Shown piece by piece: positions 37,399 to 45,742 of a DNA stretch of 64,000 nucleotides. Both the position numbers and the translations under genes were made by a program. The DNA comes from Streptomyces tardus (lineage in GTDB: Bacteria; Actinomycetota; Actinomycetes; Streptomycetales; Streptomycetaceae), in NCBI RefSeq assembly GCF_018101125.2, contig NZ_JAELVF020000001.1, positions 479,189 to 543,188 of the forward strand. Reading direction: 5' to 3'. The notes under the pieces were generated by a model that searched no databases, had not been told where the DNA came from, and saw only the letters and a program-made list of their open reading frames with translations. How positions within the stretch are numbered: position 1 is the first letter of the stretch; each line of letters begins with the position of its first letter.

Positions 37399-37872
37399 GT
37401 GAATCCGTTGCCGCCCGCCACCGACTCCATGACCCTGCTGGCTGCGGCGGTGATCGTGCACGACCGGGCGCGCGACCGGCTGGTACTCCTTCAGCGCGGA
37501 CCGAACGCCAATTTCGCCAGGGGCAGTTGGGACCTGCCGGTCGGCAAGTGCGACCCCGGCGAGTCCGTTGCCGCCGCGGCCGTGCGGGAGTTGCGCGAGG
37601 AGACCGGGCTGCTGGTGCGCGAGGAGGACCTCGCGCTGGTGCACGTCGTGCACGGCGCACACGGCGCGGAGTCGCCGAACGGATATCTGACCGTCGTCTT
37701 CGCGGCCGACCGCTGGAGCGGCGAGCCGGTGAACGCCGAGCCCGCCAAGCACTCCCGGGTGTGCTGGGTGCCGTTCGAGGAGGTGCCCGAGGACGCCGTG
37801 GCACCGACGTTCGAGGCTACCCGGCTCTACCGCGCGGGCGAGCGCCGGCTGCTGCTGACCGGCTGGCGCTGA
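37399..37872 (+). CDS. Nudix hydrolase
   Basis: 157-residue Nudix pyrophosphohydrolase. The Nudix box is complete: G-x5-E-x7-REUxEExGU, seen as GKCDPGESVAAAAVRELREE followed by TGL. Before it, VIVHDRARDRLVLLQRGPNAN fits the usual beta-strand pair. Start GTG 37399 with GAGGAA at 37385-37390; ATG 37429 is an alternative. Substrate cannot be told. The gene lies alone, convergent with the next methyltransferase. Confidence 0.9.
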   Translation: MNPLPPATDSMTLLAAAVIVHDRARDRLVLLQRGPNANFARGSWDLPVGKCDPGESVAAAAVRELREETGLLVREEDLALVHVVHGAHGAESPNGYLTVVFAADRWSGEPVNAEPAKHSRVCWVPFEEVPEDAVAPTFEATRLYRAGERRLLLTGWR

Positions 37873-37978
37873 CCCGGCGCCGCACCCGCGAAGCGGCACA
37901 CCGCAGAACGGGCGGCCCCGGCCCGGACGCCCCGAGCCTCTCGCGCTCCGCGCGGGCGAGGACGGGCTCGGGCGCGGG

Positions 37979-38072
37979 TACGGGCGCGGACGGTCGCGAG
38001 TACGGGCGCGGACGGTCGCAGGCTCGGTCGCTCGCGGGGTACGGGCGCGGACGCTCGCAGGCTCGGTCGCCG
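37979..38072. repeat. imperfect tandem repeat of about 22-39 bp
   Basis: Three copies start with tacgggcgcggacg (37979, 38001, 38040); the second and third share another 17 bp (gcaggctcggtcg...). It lies between the convergent ends of the Nudix and methyltransferase genes. Confidence 0.8.
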
Positions 38073-38095
38073 TACGGCGACGACCGGGCCGTCGG

Positions 38096-39259
38096 TCAGG
38101 CAGGCGCCGCGGCCAGCCGCCACAGCGAGGTGACCTCGGCGCCGCGCGCCGCAGCGAGCGGATCGCCCTCGTCCCGCGCCTTCGGGTGGCGGGGCCTGGC
38201 GTCCAGCCGGTCCAGCACCTCCAGCCCCGACTGCTCGAAGAGGCCAAGCAACTCCTCGCGGCTGCGCAGCTCCAGGTGCTCGGCCAGGTCGGAGAGAATC
38301 AGCCACCCCTCGCCGTCCGGCAGGAGCGCGCCGCGCAGTCCGGACAGGAAGCCTCGCAGCATCCGGCTGCCCGGGTCGTACACCGCGTGCTCGATCGGCG
38401 AGGTCGGTTTCGCCGGCACCCACGGCGGATTGCACACGACCAGCGGGGCCCGCCCGTCCGGGTAGAGGTCGGCCTCCCGCACCTCCACCCGGTCCGCGGC
38501 GCCCAGCCGTTCGACGTTCTCCCGCGCGCACTCCCGCGCCCGCGGGTCCAGTTCGGTCGCGACGACGCGCCGGACCCCGCGACGGGCGAGCACCACCGCC
38601 AGCACCCCGGTGCCGGTGCCCAGATCCAGGGCGAGGGAGCGGTCGGCGGGCAGCGGCGCCCGTGCGACCAGATCGACGTACTCGCCCCGCATCGGGGAGA
38701 AGACGCCGTGGTACGGGTGGATGCGGTCGCCGCCGAGCGCCGGCACCTCCACTCCCTTGCGCCGCCACTCCCATCCGCCGACGGCACCGAGCAACTCCCG
38801 CAGCGCCACGGCGTATCCGGCCGGCTCGCCGTCCCCACCCACCTGCGGCAGCGGTCCGTACGCGTGCGCGCAGGCCTCCCGCACATCGGGCGCGCGGCGC
38901 AGCGGGACACTGTGGTCGGACTCCAGCGGCACCAGCAGCATGCCGAGCAGCCGCGCACGGCGGCCCTGGGACCGGCGGTGCAGATGGAAGGTCTCCCGGG
39001 CGCTCTCGCCCGTCCCGGCGGGGCTGCGGTCGGCCCTGCGGCCCAGCGCCGTGAGCAGTTGCCGCGCCCCGTGGAAGTCGCCGCGCCACAGCAGCGCCGT
39101 CCCCTCGCAGACCAGCTTGAACGCGGCGTCCGCACGCAGCAAGTCGTCCACCTCCACGACCCGGCGCGGTGCGGGGGCGGCGCTGAGCGAGAGCAGTCGG
39201 GGACGGGCCTCCGGCGGCAGATCGGCCGGGTCGGGGGGCGGGGCGGAGGGTGCGGGCAT
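38096..39259 (-). CDS. Class I SAM methyltransferase with NPPW motif (HemK/RlmG-like)
   Basis: 387-residue methyltransferase. An N-terminal domain of about 180 residues precedes the catalytic domain. Motif I is LALDLGTGTGVLAVVLARRG, followed by VVATELDPRARECA, and motif IV VVCNPPWVP, the NPPY/W signature of methyltransferases acting on exocyclic amines or glutamine. That points to an RNA or protein substrate, similar to RlmG/RsmC or PrmC. Start ATG 39259. Divergent from the amidase gene. Exact target unknown. Confidence 0.83.
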   Translation of the reverse strand: MPAPSAPPPDPADLPPEARPRLLSLSAAPAPRRVVEVDDLLRADAAFKLVCEGTALLWRGDFHGARQLLTALGRRADRSPAGTGESARETFHLHRRSQGRRARLLGMLLVPLESDHSVPLRRAPDVREACAHAYGPLPQVGGDGEPAGYAVALRELLGAVGGWEWRRKGVEVPALGGDRIHPYHGVFSPMRGEYVDLVARAPLPADRSLALDLGTGTGVLAVVLARRGVRRVVATELDPRARECARENVERLGAADRVEVREADLYPDGRAPLVVCNPPWVPAKPTSPIEHAVYDPGSRMLRGFLSGLRGALLPDGEGWLILSDLAEHLELRSREELLGLFEQSGLEVLDRLDARPRHPKARDEGDPLAAARGAEVTSLWRLAAAPA

Positions 39260-39462
39260 GAGCAGGACTGTACGGGCCGCGGCTCGCCCCGGCGCACACG
39301 GGCGGCCTCACGCACCGTGGTCGCGGGGCGGCCGTCGGGGGCGCGCGCACCGTCCGCGGCCCGGCGCCCGCGCGTCCGGATCGTCGGACTCCCTCCCAAG
39401 TGCGGTGGGCAGTACTGCCGTTCGGGTGGAGGCAACGGCGGCAAAGTGGGTACACAGGAGTT

Positions 39463-40053
39463 ATGGCGACACCGATTACAGCGAGCAAACTCCTGACGGC
39501 ACTTCGCGACGAGGGCGTCACCGTCGTCGAGGTCGGCGACTGGCGCACGCACAACCGCAACCACGTGGGCGCGTGGGGCGGGGTCAACGGCGTGATGATC
39601 CACCACACCGTCACCAAGGGCTCCGCCCGTACCGTGCAGATCTGCCGGGACGGCTACTCGTCCCTGCCGGGGCCGCTGTGCCACGGCGTGATCACCAAGG
39701 ACGGCAGAGTCCATCTCGTCGGCCACGGGCGCGCGAACCACGCGGGTCTGGGGGACAGCGACGTGATGGCCGCGGTCGTCGCCGAGAAGCGCCCGCCGGC
39801 CCCCACGAAGCACGACATCGACGGCAACGCCCGCTTCTACGGGTTCGAGTGCGAGAACCTCGGCGACGGCAAGGACCCGTGGCCCGACGCCCAGTTGGAG
39901 GCGATCGAGCGTGCCGCGGCGGCGATCTGCCGCCACCACGGCTGGAACGAGATGTCGGTCATCGGCCACCTCCAGTGGACCAACCAGAAGGTCGACCCCC
40001 GCGGTTTCACCATGGACTCCATGCGCGACCGCATCCGCAAGCGGCTCTCCTGA
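39463..40053 (+). CDS. T7-lysozyme-type N-acetylmuramoyl-L-alanine amidase, no signal peptide
   Basis: 196-residue Amidase_2/PGRP-fold protein. Likely zinc ligands are His in GVMIHHT (47/48), H169 in VIGHLQWTNQKVDP and the downstream Asp. A normal PGRP core sequence is present (NHAGLGDSD, FYGFECENLGDGKDPW). Neither a signal peptide nor a TM segment is seen: the protein starts MATPITASKLLTALRD. That is usual for phage endolysins and unusual for a housekeeping cell-wall amidase. Start ATG 39463 has AGGAG only 2 nt upstream, a tight spacing. No other phage genes adjoin. Confidence 0.88.
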   Translation: MATPITASKLLTALRDEGVTVVEVGDWRTHNRNHVGAWGGVNGVMIHHTVTKGSARTVQICRDGYSSLPGPLCHGVITKDGRVHLVGHGRANHAGLGDSDVMAAVVAEKRPPAPTKHDIDGNARFYGFECENLGDGKDPWPDAQLEAIERAAAAICRHHGWNEMSVIGHLQWTNQKVDPRGFTMDSMRDRIRKRLS

Positions 40054-40222
40054 CCCCGGCCCCCACCGGGGCCGACCGACACCCGGCCACAGAGCCGGGC
40101 CCGACACCGAACACCGGCACCGAGCACCGGGCCCGGGGCCGAGCACCGGAACTCCGAGTCCCTGGCGCCGGGTCCGAGTGCGGGACTCCTGGTCCGAGCG
40201 CCGGATCCGCCACAATCGGGCC

Positions 40223-41149
40223 ATGCTTCCGCAGCTCCACGCCCTCGACCCCCGACTCCCGTCTCCGCTCCAGGAGGTGCGGGACGAGCGGTTCGACGGG
40301 CGCGGGCTGCGGTTGCTGCTCAAGCGGGACGATCTGATCCACCCCGAGCTGAGCGGCAACAAATGGCGCAAACTCGCGCCCAATCTCCGTACCGCGCTCA
40401 CCGAGCGGCGCTCGGCGCTCCTCACCTTCGGCGGCGCGTACTCCAACCACCTGCGCGCCACCGCCGCCGCCGGTCGGCTCCTCGGGCTGCCCACCATCGG
40501 CGTGGTGCGCGGCCAGGAGCTCGCCGACCGCCCGCTCAATCCGGTGCTCGCCCGCTGCCGGGAGCACGGCATGCGGCTGCACTTCGTCACCCGGGCCGAG
40601 TACCGGGACCGTGCCACACCCGAACTCACCGCCCGGCTGCGGGGGTTGTTCGGTCGGGACGTACTCGTCGTACCCGAGGGCGGCAGCAACGCGGCGGCCG
40701 TGCACGGCTGCACCGCGCTCGGTGCGGAGCTGCGCGGACAGGCCGACCTCGCCGCGGTGGCCTGCGGAACCGGCGGCACCCTCGCGGGTATGGCCGCCAC
40801 CGGACCCCCCTCGCTCGGTTTCCCGGTCCTCAGGGGCGATTTCCTGACCTCGGAGGTGTCCGGCCTCCAGCAGGCCGCGTTCGGCGCTCCACGCGGCGAC
40901 TGGCGCCTCGTGGAGGGCTTCCACTGCGGCGGGTACGCCCGGACGACGCCCGAACTCCTCGCGTACGCCGAGGACTTCGAGCAGCGGCACGGCATCGCGC
41001 TGGAGCGGGTCTATGTCGCCAAGATGCTTCTCGGCCTCACCGCGCTCGCCGAGGCGGGCCGCTTCGCCCCGGGCACCGCACTCGCCGCCGTCGTCACCGG
41101 CGCCCCGCCGCCCGAACCGCCTGCACCGCCCGAACCGCCGTCGCGCTGA
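40223..41149 (+). CDS. PLP-dependent ACC deaminase / D-cysteine desulfhydrase-family enzyme
   Basis: 308-residue fold-type II PLP enzyme. Lysine in LSGNKWRKL forms the internal aldimine. FGGAYSNHLRATAAAGRLLG and VPEGGSNAAAVHG are the phosphate-binding and substrate loops, and CGTGGTLAGMAA is the Gly-rich PLP-phosphate loop. It resembles 1-aminocyclopropane-1-carboxylate deaminase/D-cysteine desulfhydrase, but substrate-specific residues were not assessed. Start ATG 40223; the family N terminus fits. A proline-rich C-terminal tail (PPPEPPAPPEPP) is unusual. It ends 75 bp before the GNAT gene, possibly in one transcript. Confidence 0.85.
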   Translation: MLPQLHALDPRLPSPLQEVRDERFDGRGLRLLLKRDDLIHPELSGNKWRKLAPNLRTALTERRSALLTFGGAYSNHLRATAAAGRLLGLPTIGVVRGQELADRPLNPVLARCREHGMRLHFVTRAEYRDRATPELTARLRGLFGRDVLVVPEGGSNAAAVHGCTALGAELRGQADLAAVACGTGGTLAGMAATGPPSLGFPVLRGDFLTSEVSGLQQAAFGAPRGDWRLVEGFHCGGYARTTPELLAYAEDFEQRHGIALERVYVAKMLLGLTALAEAGRFAPGTALAAVVTGAPPPEPPAPPEPPSR

Positions 41150-41224
41150 CAGCTGCGCCCGCGCCGCGTCGTCCGCCGCCGTGCCCGCCCGCAGGGCCGG
41201 CTCCCGCTTCCTGTAGTCGACGGC

Positions 41225-41773
41225 ATGATCCGCGCCGCCGTCCCCACCGACGTCCCCGCCCTGCTCGCCATGGTCCGCGAGCTGGCGGAGTACGAGCGCG
41301 CCGCCGAGCACGCGCTGGCCACCGTGCAGCAGCTGCACGACGCCCTCTTCGGCCCGCACCCCGCAGTCTTCGCCCTGATCGCCGAGGAGCCTGCGGTCGA
41401 CTCGGCCACCGAACCGGGCACCGAACCGGAGGCTGTCGGATTCGCCCTCTGGTTCCGGAACTTCTCCACCTGGACCGGCACCCACGGCGTCTCTCTGGAG
41501 GACCTCTACGTGCGTCCGCACGCGCGGGGCGGCGGCCACGGACGGGCACTGCTCGCCGCGCTCGCGCAAATCTGCGAGGCGCACGGCTATGAGCGCTTCG
41601 AGTGGTGGGTACTTGACTGGAACGAGCCCTCGATCGGTTTCTACACGTCGCTCGGCGCGGAGCCGATGGACGAGTGGACCGTCTTCCGGCTCAGCGGCGC
41701 CCCGCTGCGGGCGCTGGCGGCGCGCAGCACGTACGACGGCGGGGGCGCGGGCGGCACCCACCGCGGGAGTTGA
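41225..41773 (+). CDS. GNAT-family acetyltransferase (spermidine/diamine N-acetyltransferase-like)
   Basis: 182-residue GNAT protein. It starts MIRAAVPTDVPALLAMVRELAEYE, the usual opening for diamine acetyltransferases. Core motifs are GVSLEDLYVRPHARGGGHGRALLAALAQIC (read in parts, with the acetyl-CoA loop RGGGHGRA) and WWVLDWNEPSIGFYTSLGA. An insert with acidic residues and TEPGTEPE occurs near residue 60-70. Preceded by the PLP enzyme. Polyamine substrate is suggested by family, not shown. Confidence 0.88.
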   Translation: MIRAAVPTDVPALLAMVRELAEYERAAEHALATVQQLHDALFGPHPAVFALIAEEPAVDSATEPGTEPEAVGFALWFRNFSTWTGTHGVSLEDLYVRPHARGGGHGRALLAALAQICEAHGYERFEWWVLDWNEPSIGFYTSLGAEPMDEWTVFRLSGAPLRALAARSTYDGGGAGGTHRGS

Positions 41774-42119
41774 GTGCGGCGGCGTCGATCAACCGGTGTC
41801 GGGAAGAGCGTACGAGCGGCGAACGCGCCTCGGGTGACCTTCACGGAACCCCCATGAGGGCGGCAAAGCCGCAACGCAGGGTAATCCACCGGGAATTGGT
41901 CCCTCCACCCCCCTAGCCACGCACTGTATATATGTGTTTACTATGGGTGACGTTCACGGTATGGGGTGAGCTGCTTCCATCTGGGCGACAGCATGCCGTG
42001 GATCGCGATAGCGTCGCAGCTGAACCAGCTGCCTCGGCTCGCAGCCGGCCTCCCGCACGGGGTTGCCGGGTGATCGCGCCCGGGCGGCTCCGCCAGTGTG
42101 TGCCACCTTGGAGGTGAGG
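41774..42119. other. promoter region of the anti-sigma/sigH operon
   Basis: 346 bp. Carries the BldD-like box (41937-41951) next to an AT-rich TATATA (41927-41932). In S. coelicolor sigH has several promoters; the present sequence shows room for these, but only the BldD site could be supported. Confidence 0.55.
41937..41951. promoter_or_regulatory. BldD-type box upstream of anti-sigma/sigH operon
   Basis: The 15-mer TTTACTATGGGTGAC fits the BldD consensus NTNACNC(A/T)GNGTNAN at all but one fixed position (A in place of C at position 7). sigH is a recognised BldD target in S. coelicolor. The site sits just after a TATATA sequence, well placed to block transcription during vegetative growth (inference from family knowledge). 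Confidence 0.7.
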
Positions 42120-42527
42120 GTGTCCCAGATCGCAGGTGGGGAGGAGGACTTCGTCGAGGTCCGCCTGCCCGCGGAGGGTGCCTATCTTTCGGTGCTGCGG
42201 ACGGCCACGGCCGGTCTGGCAGCTCGGTTGGACTTCACCCTCGACGAGATCGAGGATCTACGCATCGCGGTCGACGAGGCGTGCGCGATCCTCCTCCAGC
42301 AAGCCGTTACAGGGAGCGTCCTCAGCTGTGTCTTCAAGCTCGTCGGAGACTCACTCAGAGTGACGGTCTCTGCTCCCACGACGGACGGTCGCGCCCCCGA
42401 GCGCGACACCTTCGCCTGGACGGTGCTCTCCGCACTGGCCGGCGAAGTGGACTCGGCTGTGGCCGAGGACCGTACGGTCAGCATCAGCCTGCACAAGAAG
42501 CGCGGCGCTGCCCCAGGGGCATCGTGA
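42120..42527 (+). CDS. Anti-sigma factor of SigH (RsbW/SpoIIAB-like, PrsH/UshX type)
   Basis: 135-residue RsbW-like anti-sigma factor. It keeps the overall GHKL fold (AYLSVLRTATAGLAARLDFT, then EDLRIAVDEACAIL). The N-box position of the fold reads EACAI, without the usual Asn, and no GxGL lid loop is obvious, so ATP binding or kinase activity may be weak or absent. GTG 42120 has a GGAGG 5 nt upstream. Its stop overlaps a possible GTG start of sigH, and the gene directly precedes sigH, so it should bind and silence SigH as PrsH/UshX does in S. coelicolor. Confidence 0.88.
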   Translation: MSQIAGGEEDFVEVRLPAEGAYLSVLRTATAGLAARLDFTLDEIEDLRIAVDEACAILLQQAVTGSVLSCVFKLVGDSLRVTVSAPTTDGRAPERDTFAWTVLSALAGEVDSAVAEDRTVSISLHKKRGAAPGAS

Positions 42528-42565
42528 CAAATGCCAAGGGGCCAGCACCGGACGAGGGGGCCGGT

Positions 42566-43534
42566 ATGAACGACCTGGAGCATGACTCGGCTGTCGGCCG
42601 CCACGAGATGGCCGCCGATCCGGCGATCCCGGAGCAGGCCAGGCCGCACCCGGCCGAACCGAGTCAGCGAGCCGAGCAGCCGGAGCGGGCAGAAACGATG
42701 GACCAGGACCAGCACCCCACGGACGGCCGCGGCAGCCCGAACGGCCGGTCCGGTCATGAGGGTCGGCACCCCGTCGACCCTCATGACCGCAGCGGTGCGC
42801 GGGCGCTCTTCATCGAGCTGCGCGTGCTGCCCGACGGGTCGCCCGAGCGCGCCGAGCTGCGCAACCGTCTGGTCCGGATGCATCTCCCGCTGGTCGAGCA
42901 CCTCGCCCGCCGCTTCCGCAACCGCGGCGAGCCGCTCGACGACCTGACCCAGGTGGCCACCATCGGCCTGATCAAGTCGGTGGACCGCTTCGACCCCGAT
43001 CGCGGTGTCGAGTTCTCCACCTACGCGACACCGACCGTCGTGGGTGAGATCAAGCGGCACTTCCGCGACAAGGGCTGGGCGGTGCGGGTCCCCCGCCGGC
43101 TCCAGGAGCTGCGCCTGTCGCTCTCCACCGCCACGGCCGAGCTCTCCCAGCAGCACGGCCGGGCCCCCACCGTGCACGAGTTGGCACAACGGCTCTCCAT
43201 CAGCGACGAGGACGTACTCGAAGGGCTGGAGTCCGCGAACGCGTACAGCACCCTCTCGCTGGACGTCCCGGACACCGACGACGAGTCGCCGGCAGTCGCC
43301 GACACCCTCGGCTCCGAGGACGTCGCGCTGGAGGGCGTGGAGTACCGGGAGTCGCTCAAGCCGCTGCTGGAGCAGCTCCCGCCGCGCGAGAAGAAGATCC
43401 TGCTGCTGCGCTTCTTCGGGAACATGACGCAGTCGCAGATCGCCCAGGAGGTCGGCATCTCCCAGATGCACGTCTCCCGGCTGCTCGCCCGCACGCTCGC
43501 CCAGCTGCGCGACCGGTTGCTCGTGGAGGAGTAA
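42566..43534 (+). CDS. sigH: SigB/SigF-family RNA polymerase sigma factor (SigH-like)
   Basis: 322-residue stress/development sigma factor. N-terminal acidic and Pro-rich extension of about 75 residues, then region 2 (HLPLVEHLARRFRNRGEPLDDLTQVATIG and IKSVDRFDPDRGVEFSTYA, read in parts), region 3 (RRLQELRLSLSTATAELSQ) and region 4 (LPPREKKILLLRFFGNMTQ, HTH SQIAQEVGISQMHVSRLL). ATG 42566 has a GAGGGGG 5 nt upstream. A GTG at 42524, overlapping the anti-sigma stop by 4 bp, is an alternative start; several SigH forms are known in S. coelicolor. It probably directs osmotic/heat stress and septation genes. Confidence 0.92.
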   Translation: MNDLEHDSAVGRHEMAADPAIPEQARPHPAEPSQRAEQPERAETMDQDQHPTDGRGSPNGRSGHEGRHPVDPHDRSGARALFIELRVLPDGSPERAELRNRLVRMHLPLVEHLARRFRNRGEPLDDLTQVATIGLIKSVDRFDPDRGVEFSTYATPTVVGEIKRHFRDKGWAVRVPRRLQELRLSLSTATAELSQQHGRAPTVHELAQRLSISDEDVLEGLESANAYSTLSLDVPDTDDESPAVADTLGSEDVALEGVEYRESLKPLLEQLPPREKKILLLRFFGNMTQSQIAQEVGISQMHVSRLLARTLAQLRDRLLVEE

Positions 43535-43539
43535 CCACC

Positions 43540-43571
43540 ACGGGCCTCGCAGGACCGATCCTGCAGGGCCC
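43540..43571 (+). terminator. hairpin terminator after sigH
   Basis: 14-bp stem with one mismatch and one G-U pair (43540-43553 with 43558-43571), 4-nt loop, 5 bp past the stop. Confidence 0.8.
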
Positions 43572-43782
43572 GTACCGGTCGTACACGGGCACCCGCCGGA
43601 GGACCGCCGCGCGAGCGGGCACGGTGCCGCCGAGGCGTGTCGTGGGCACAACGGCGTGCCCACCCGCAGCGACCCAACAGGCCGCCGCCGAGCCGATGTT
43701 CACCCCTCGGCTTCTCCGGCGCCCGGCCACAGCGAACGGCCACTCCCGCACCGCAGTCCCTCCCGCGCACGGCTCAGCGCGG

Positions 43783-43850
43783 CGTACGCGCGGCCCGACG
43801 CATGGGCCTCCCCGCGACCCGCAGCACGGGCGTACGCGCGGCCCGACGCA
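43783..43850. repeat. 20-bp direct repeat
   Basis: cgtacgcgcggcccgacgca occurs at 43783-43802 and again at 43831-43850. Both copies lie in the gap just past the 3' end of the membrane-protein gene. Confidence 0.85.
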
Positions 43851-43856
43851 CCCGGC

Positions 43857-44312
43857 TCAGCCCGCGTCCGCGGGCCCCGGCTCGGACCGGAGCACGGCGT
43901 GCGTCTTCGGGTGGAAGAGGCACACCAGCGCGGCAACGGCCACCACTGCGGTCGCCATCCCCGCCACGTACAGCACTCCCTCGCTGCCTGCCATCTGCCA
44001 GCCGACCGGAAGCGCGAGCAGCTGCAGGAAGATCGCGGGCCCGCGGCTCCACTTGCTCAGCACCCACAGCCCGCGCGCGGTGCCCAGCGGCAGCAGCGCG
44101 AGCACCAGCAGCGTGATCGCCCCGGTCACGGCCTGGGTGACGCTGTCCGGCTCGGAACCCGCGAGCAGCATCACCAGCGTCTGGAGCCCGACGCCGGCGA
44201 GCGCCAGACCCTCGATCGCGACCAGGACGGCGGCGACGATCACCCGGGTCGGTCGGATCGGCCCCGGCTCGGCGGGTTCGGCGGGCGCGGGGGCGGCGGC
44301 TTCCTTACTCAC
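43857..44312 (-). CDS. Small integral membrane protein of unknown function
   Basis: 151 residues. A Pro/Ala-rich cytoplasmic N terminus (about 22 residues) is followed by four hydrophobic segments: VIVAAVLVAIEGLALAGVG, AVTGAITLLVLALLPLGTA, AIFLQLLALPVGWQMAG and LYVAGMATAVVAVAALVCLF. The C terminus is short and charged (HPKTHAVLRSEPG). ATG 44312. No enzymatic motif. It resembles small DUF membrane proteins common in Streptomyces; role unknown. Confidence 0.82.
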   Translation of the reverse strand: MSKEAAAPAPAEPAEPGPIRPTRVIVAAVLVAIEGLALAGVGLQTLVMLLAGSEPDSVTQAVTGAITLLVLALLPLGTARGLWVLSKWSRGPAIFLQLLALPVGWQMAGSEGVLYVAGMATAVVAVAALVCLFHPKTHAVLRSEPGPADAG

Positions 44313-44452
44313 CCGGCCAGCGTAGCCCGACGGCCGAACCCCTCCCCCGCCCGCGCCGGCCGATCCACCGCTGCCGGTCCACCCCCGGGTCGGGAGCGGC
44401 CTCCCACGGTCGGGCTGGGAGGCTCCCCGCGCAGGTGGGTACCCTGCACCTC

Positions 44453-45421
44453 ATGCGTGCGCTCCTTGTGGTCAACCCGAAAGCCACCACCACCAGTACG
44501 CGGACCCGCGACGTGCTCACCCACGCGCTCGCCAGCGACCTCAAGCTGGAGGTCGCCACCACCGAGCACCGCGGCCACGCCCGCGACCTCGCCCGCCGCG
44601 CGGCCGACGGGGGACAGATCGAGCTGGTGATCGCCCTCGGTGGCGACGGCACGGTCAACGAGATCGTCAACGGCCTTCTGCACGAGGGGCCCGACCCCGA
44701 CCGCCTGCCCGGCATCGCCGTCGTGCCCGGCGGCTCGACGAACGTCTTTGCCCGCGCCCTCGGGATGCCCAACGACGTGGTGGAGGCTACGGGCGCTCTG
44801 CTGGACGCGATAGCCGAGCGGCGCTCGCGCACGATCGGCCTCGGCCTGGCGACCGGGACCCCGGACACCGCGGACGCGGAGGTGCCGGGCCGCTGGTTCA
44901 CCTTCTGCGCCGGATTCGGGTTCGACGCCGGAGTGGTCGGCCGGGTCGAACAGCAACGGGAACGCGGCAAGCGCTCCACCCACGCGCTCTACATCCGTCA
45001 GGCGCTGCGCCAGTTCGCCGGCGAGCCGCATCGCCGCCGCGGCACGATCACGCTCTCGCAGCCCGGCGAGGAGCCGGTGGACGAGCTCGCGATGTCGATA
45101 GTCTGCAACGCCTCCCCCTGGACCTACCTGGGCAATCGTCCGGTGTACGCGGCCCCGCGGGCCTCCTTCGACACCGCTCTGGACGTGCTCGGTCTGACCA
45201 GTATGTCCACCGCCGCGGTGACGCGTTACGGCACTCAACTACTGCTTTCCTCGCCCGAGCGGGGCCCTCGCGGCAAGCACGCGGTCACCCGTCACGACCT
45301 GACCGACTTCACCTTGGAATCGCAGGCACCTTTGCCCTTTCAGATGGACGGCGACCACCTGGGACTGCGAAGCAGCGTTACCTTCACAGGCGTACGCCGC
45401 GCACTGCGTGTGATTGTGTAA
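44453..45421 (+). CDS. Diacylglycerol kinase-family lipid kinase (DgkB/YegS type)
   Basis: 322-residue DAGK-catalytic-domain protein. ALLVVNPKATTTSTRTRD is the N-terminal strand-loop; ALGGDGTVNEIVNGL carries the GGDGT nucleotide-binding motif (residues about 65-69), and PGGSTNVFARALGMP the second conserved loop. It phosphorylates a lipid such as diacylglycerol, or a sphingoid-type lipid, at the membrane. ATG 44453 is chosen; GTG 44435 is six codons upstream in frame. Monocistronic upstream of wblE. Substrate is inferred from family. Confidence 0.9.
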   Translation: MRALLVVNPKATTTSTRTRDVLTHALASDLKLEVATTEHRGHARDLARRAADGGQIELVIALGGDGTVNEIVNGLLHEGPDPDRLPGIAVVPGGSTNVFARALGMPNDVVEATGALLDAIAERRSRTIGLGLATGTPDTADAEVPGRWFTFCAGFGFDAGVVGRVEQQRERGKRSTHALYIRQALRQFAGEPHRRRGTITLSQPGEEPVDELAMSIVCNASPWTYLGNRPVYAAPRASFDTALDVLGLTSMSTAAVTRYGTQLLLSSPERGPRGKHAVTRHDLTDFTLESQAPLPFQMDGDHLGLRSSVTFTGVRRALRVIV

Positions 45422-45742
45422 GTAGAAGCACCCAAAGTCCTTCTACTCGAACGTTTAGGCCATGCTCCACCCACTAGAAGTACGGCTGTGAGCGAGGCGA
45501 CACCAAGGAATCAAAAAAAGATTGCCGGAAGGGCTTGTATCCCACGCCGAGGTTTGCGAGTCTCTTCATGGCGATCGGGACAGCCCCTCACCGGGCCCCT
45601 TGAGAGCCACAACCCCCCTTACCAACACCTGGGACCCGCGTCACATTCGACTGCGGGACCTTCCGTTGTTGGGGGATTCGTGAAAGCGTTCACATTCACA
45701 AGCACACGTTACTTACCGCAATACGTAGGAGATGGAGCAGCC
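45422..45742. other. upstream region of wblE
   Basis: 321 bp. An 8-bp inverted repeat (45421-45428 with 45440-45447) directly follows the lipid kinase stop and may be its terminator. The rest, comparatively AT-rich around 45680-45735, should hold the wblE promoters; no consensus pair was convincing. Confidence 0.5.

Larger units (their letters stand above)
43535..43856. other. convergent gap after sigH
   Basis: 322 bp between the convergent ends of sigH and a small membrane-protein gene. It contains a hairpin (43540-43571) and a 20-bp direct repeat (43783-43850). No gene. Confidence 0.6.

Noticed and set aside
39463..41773. Prophage remnant suggested by the endolysin-like amidase
   Set aside because: Neighbours are chromosomal metabolic genes; no integrase, capsid, tail, attachment site or composition change was seen.
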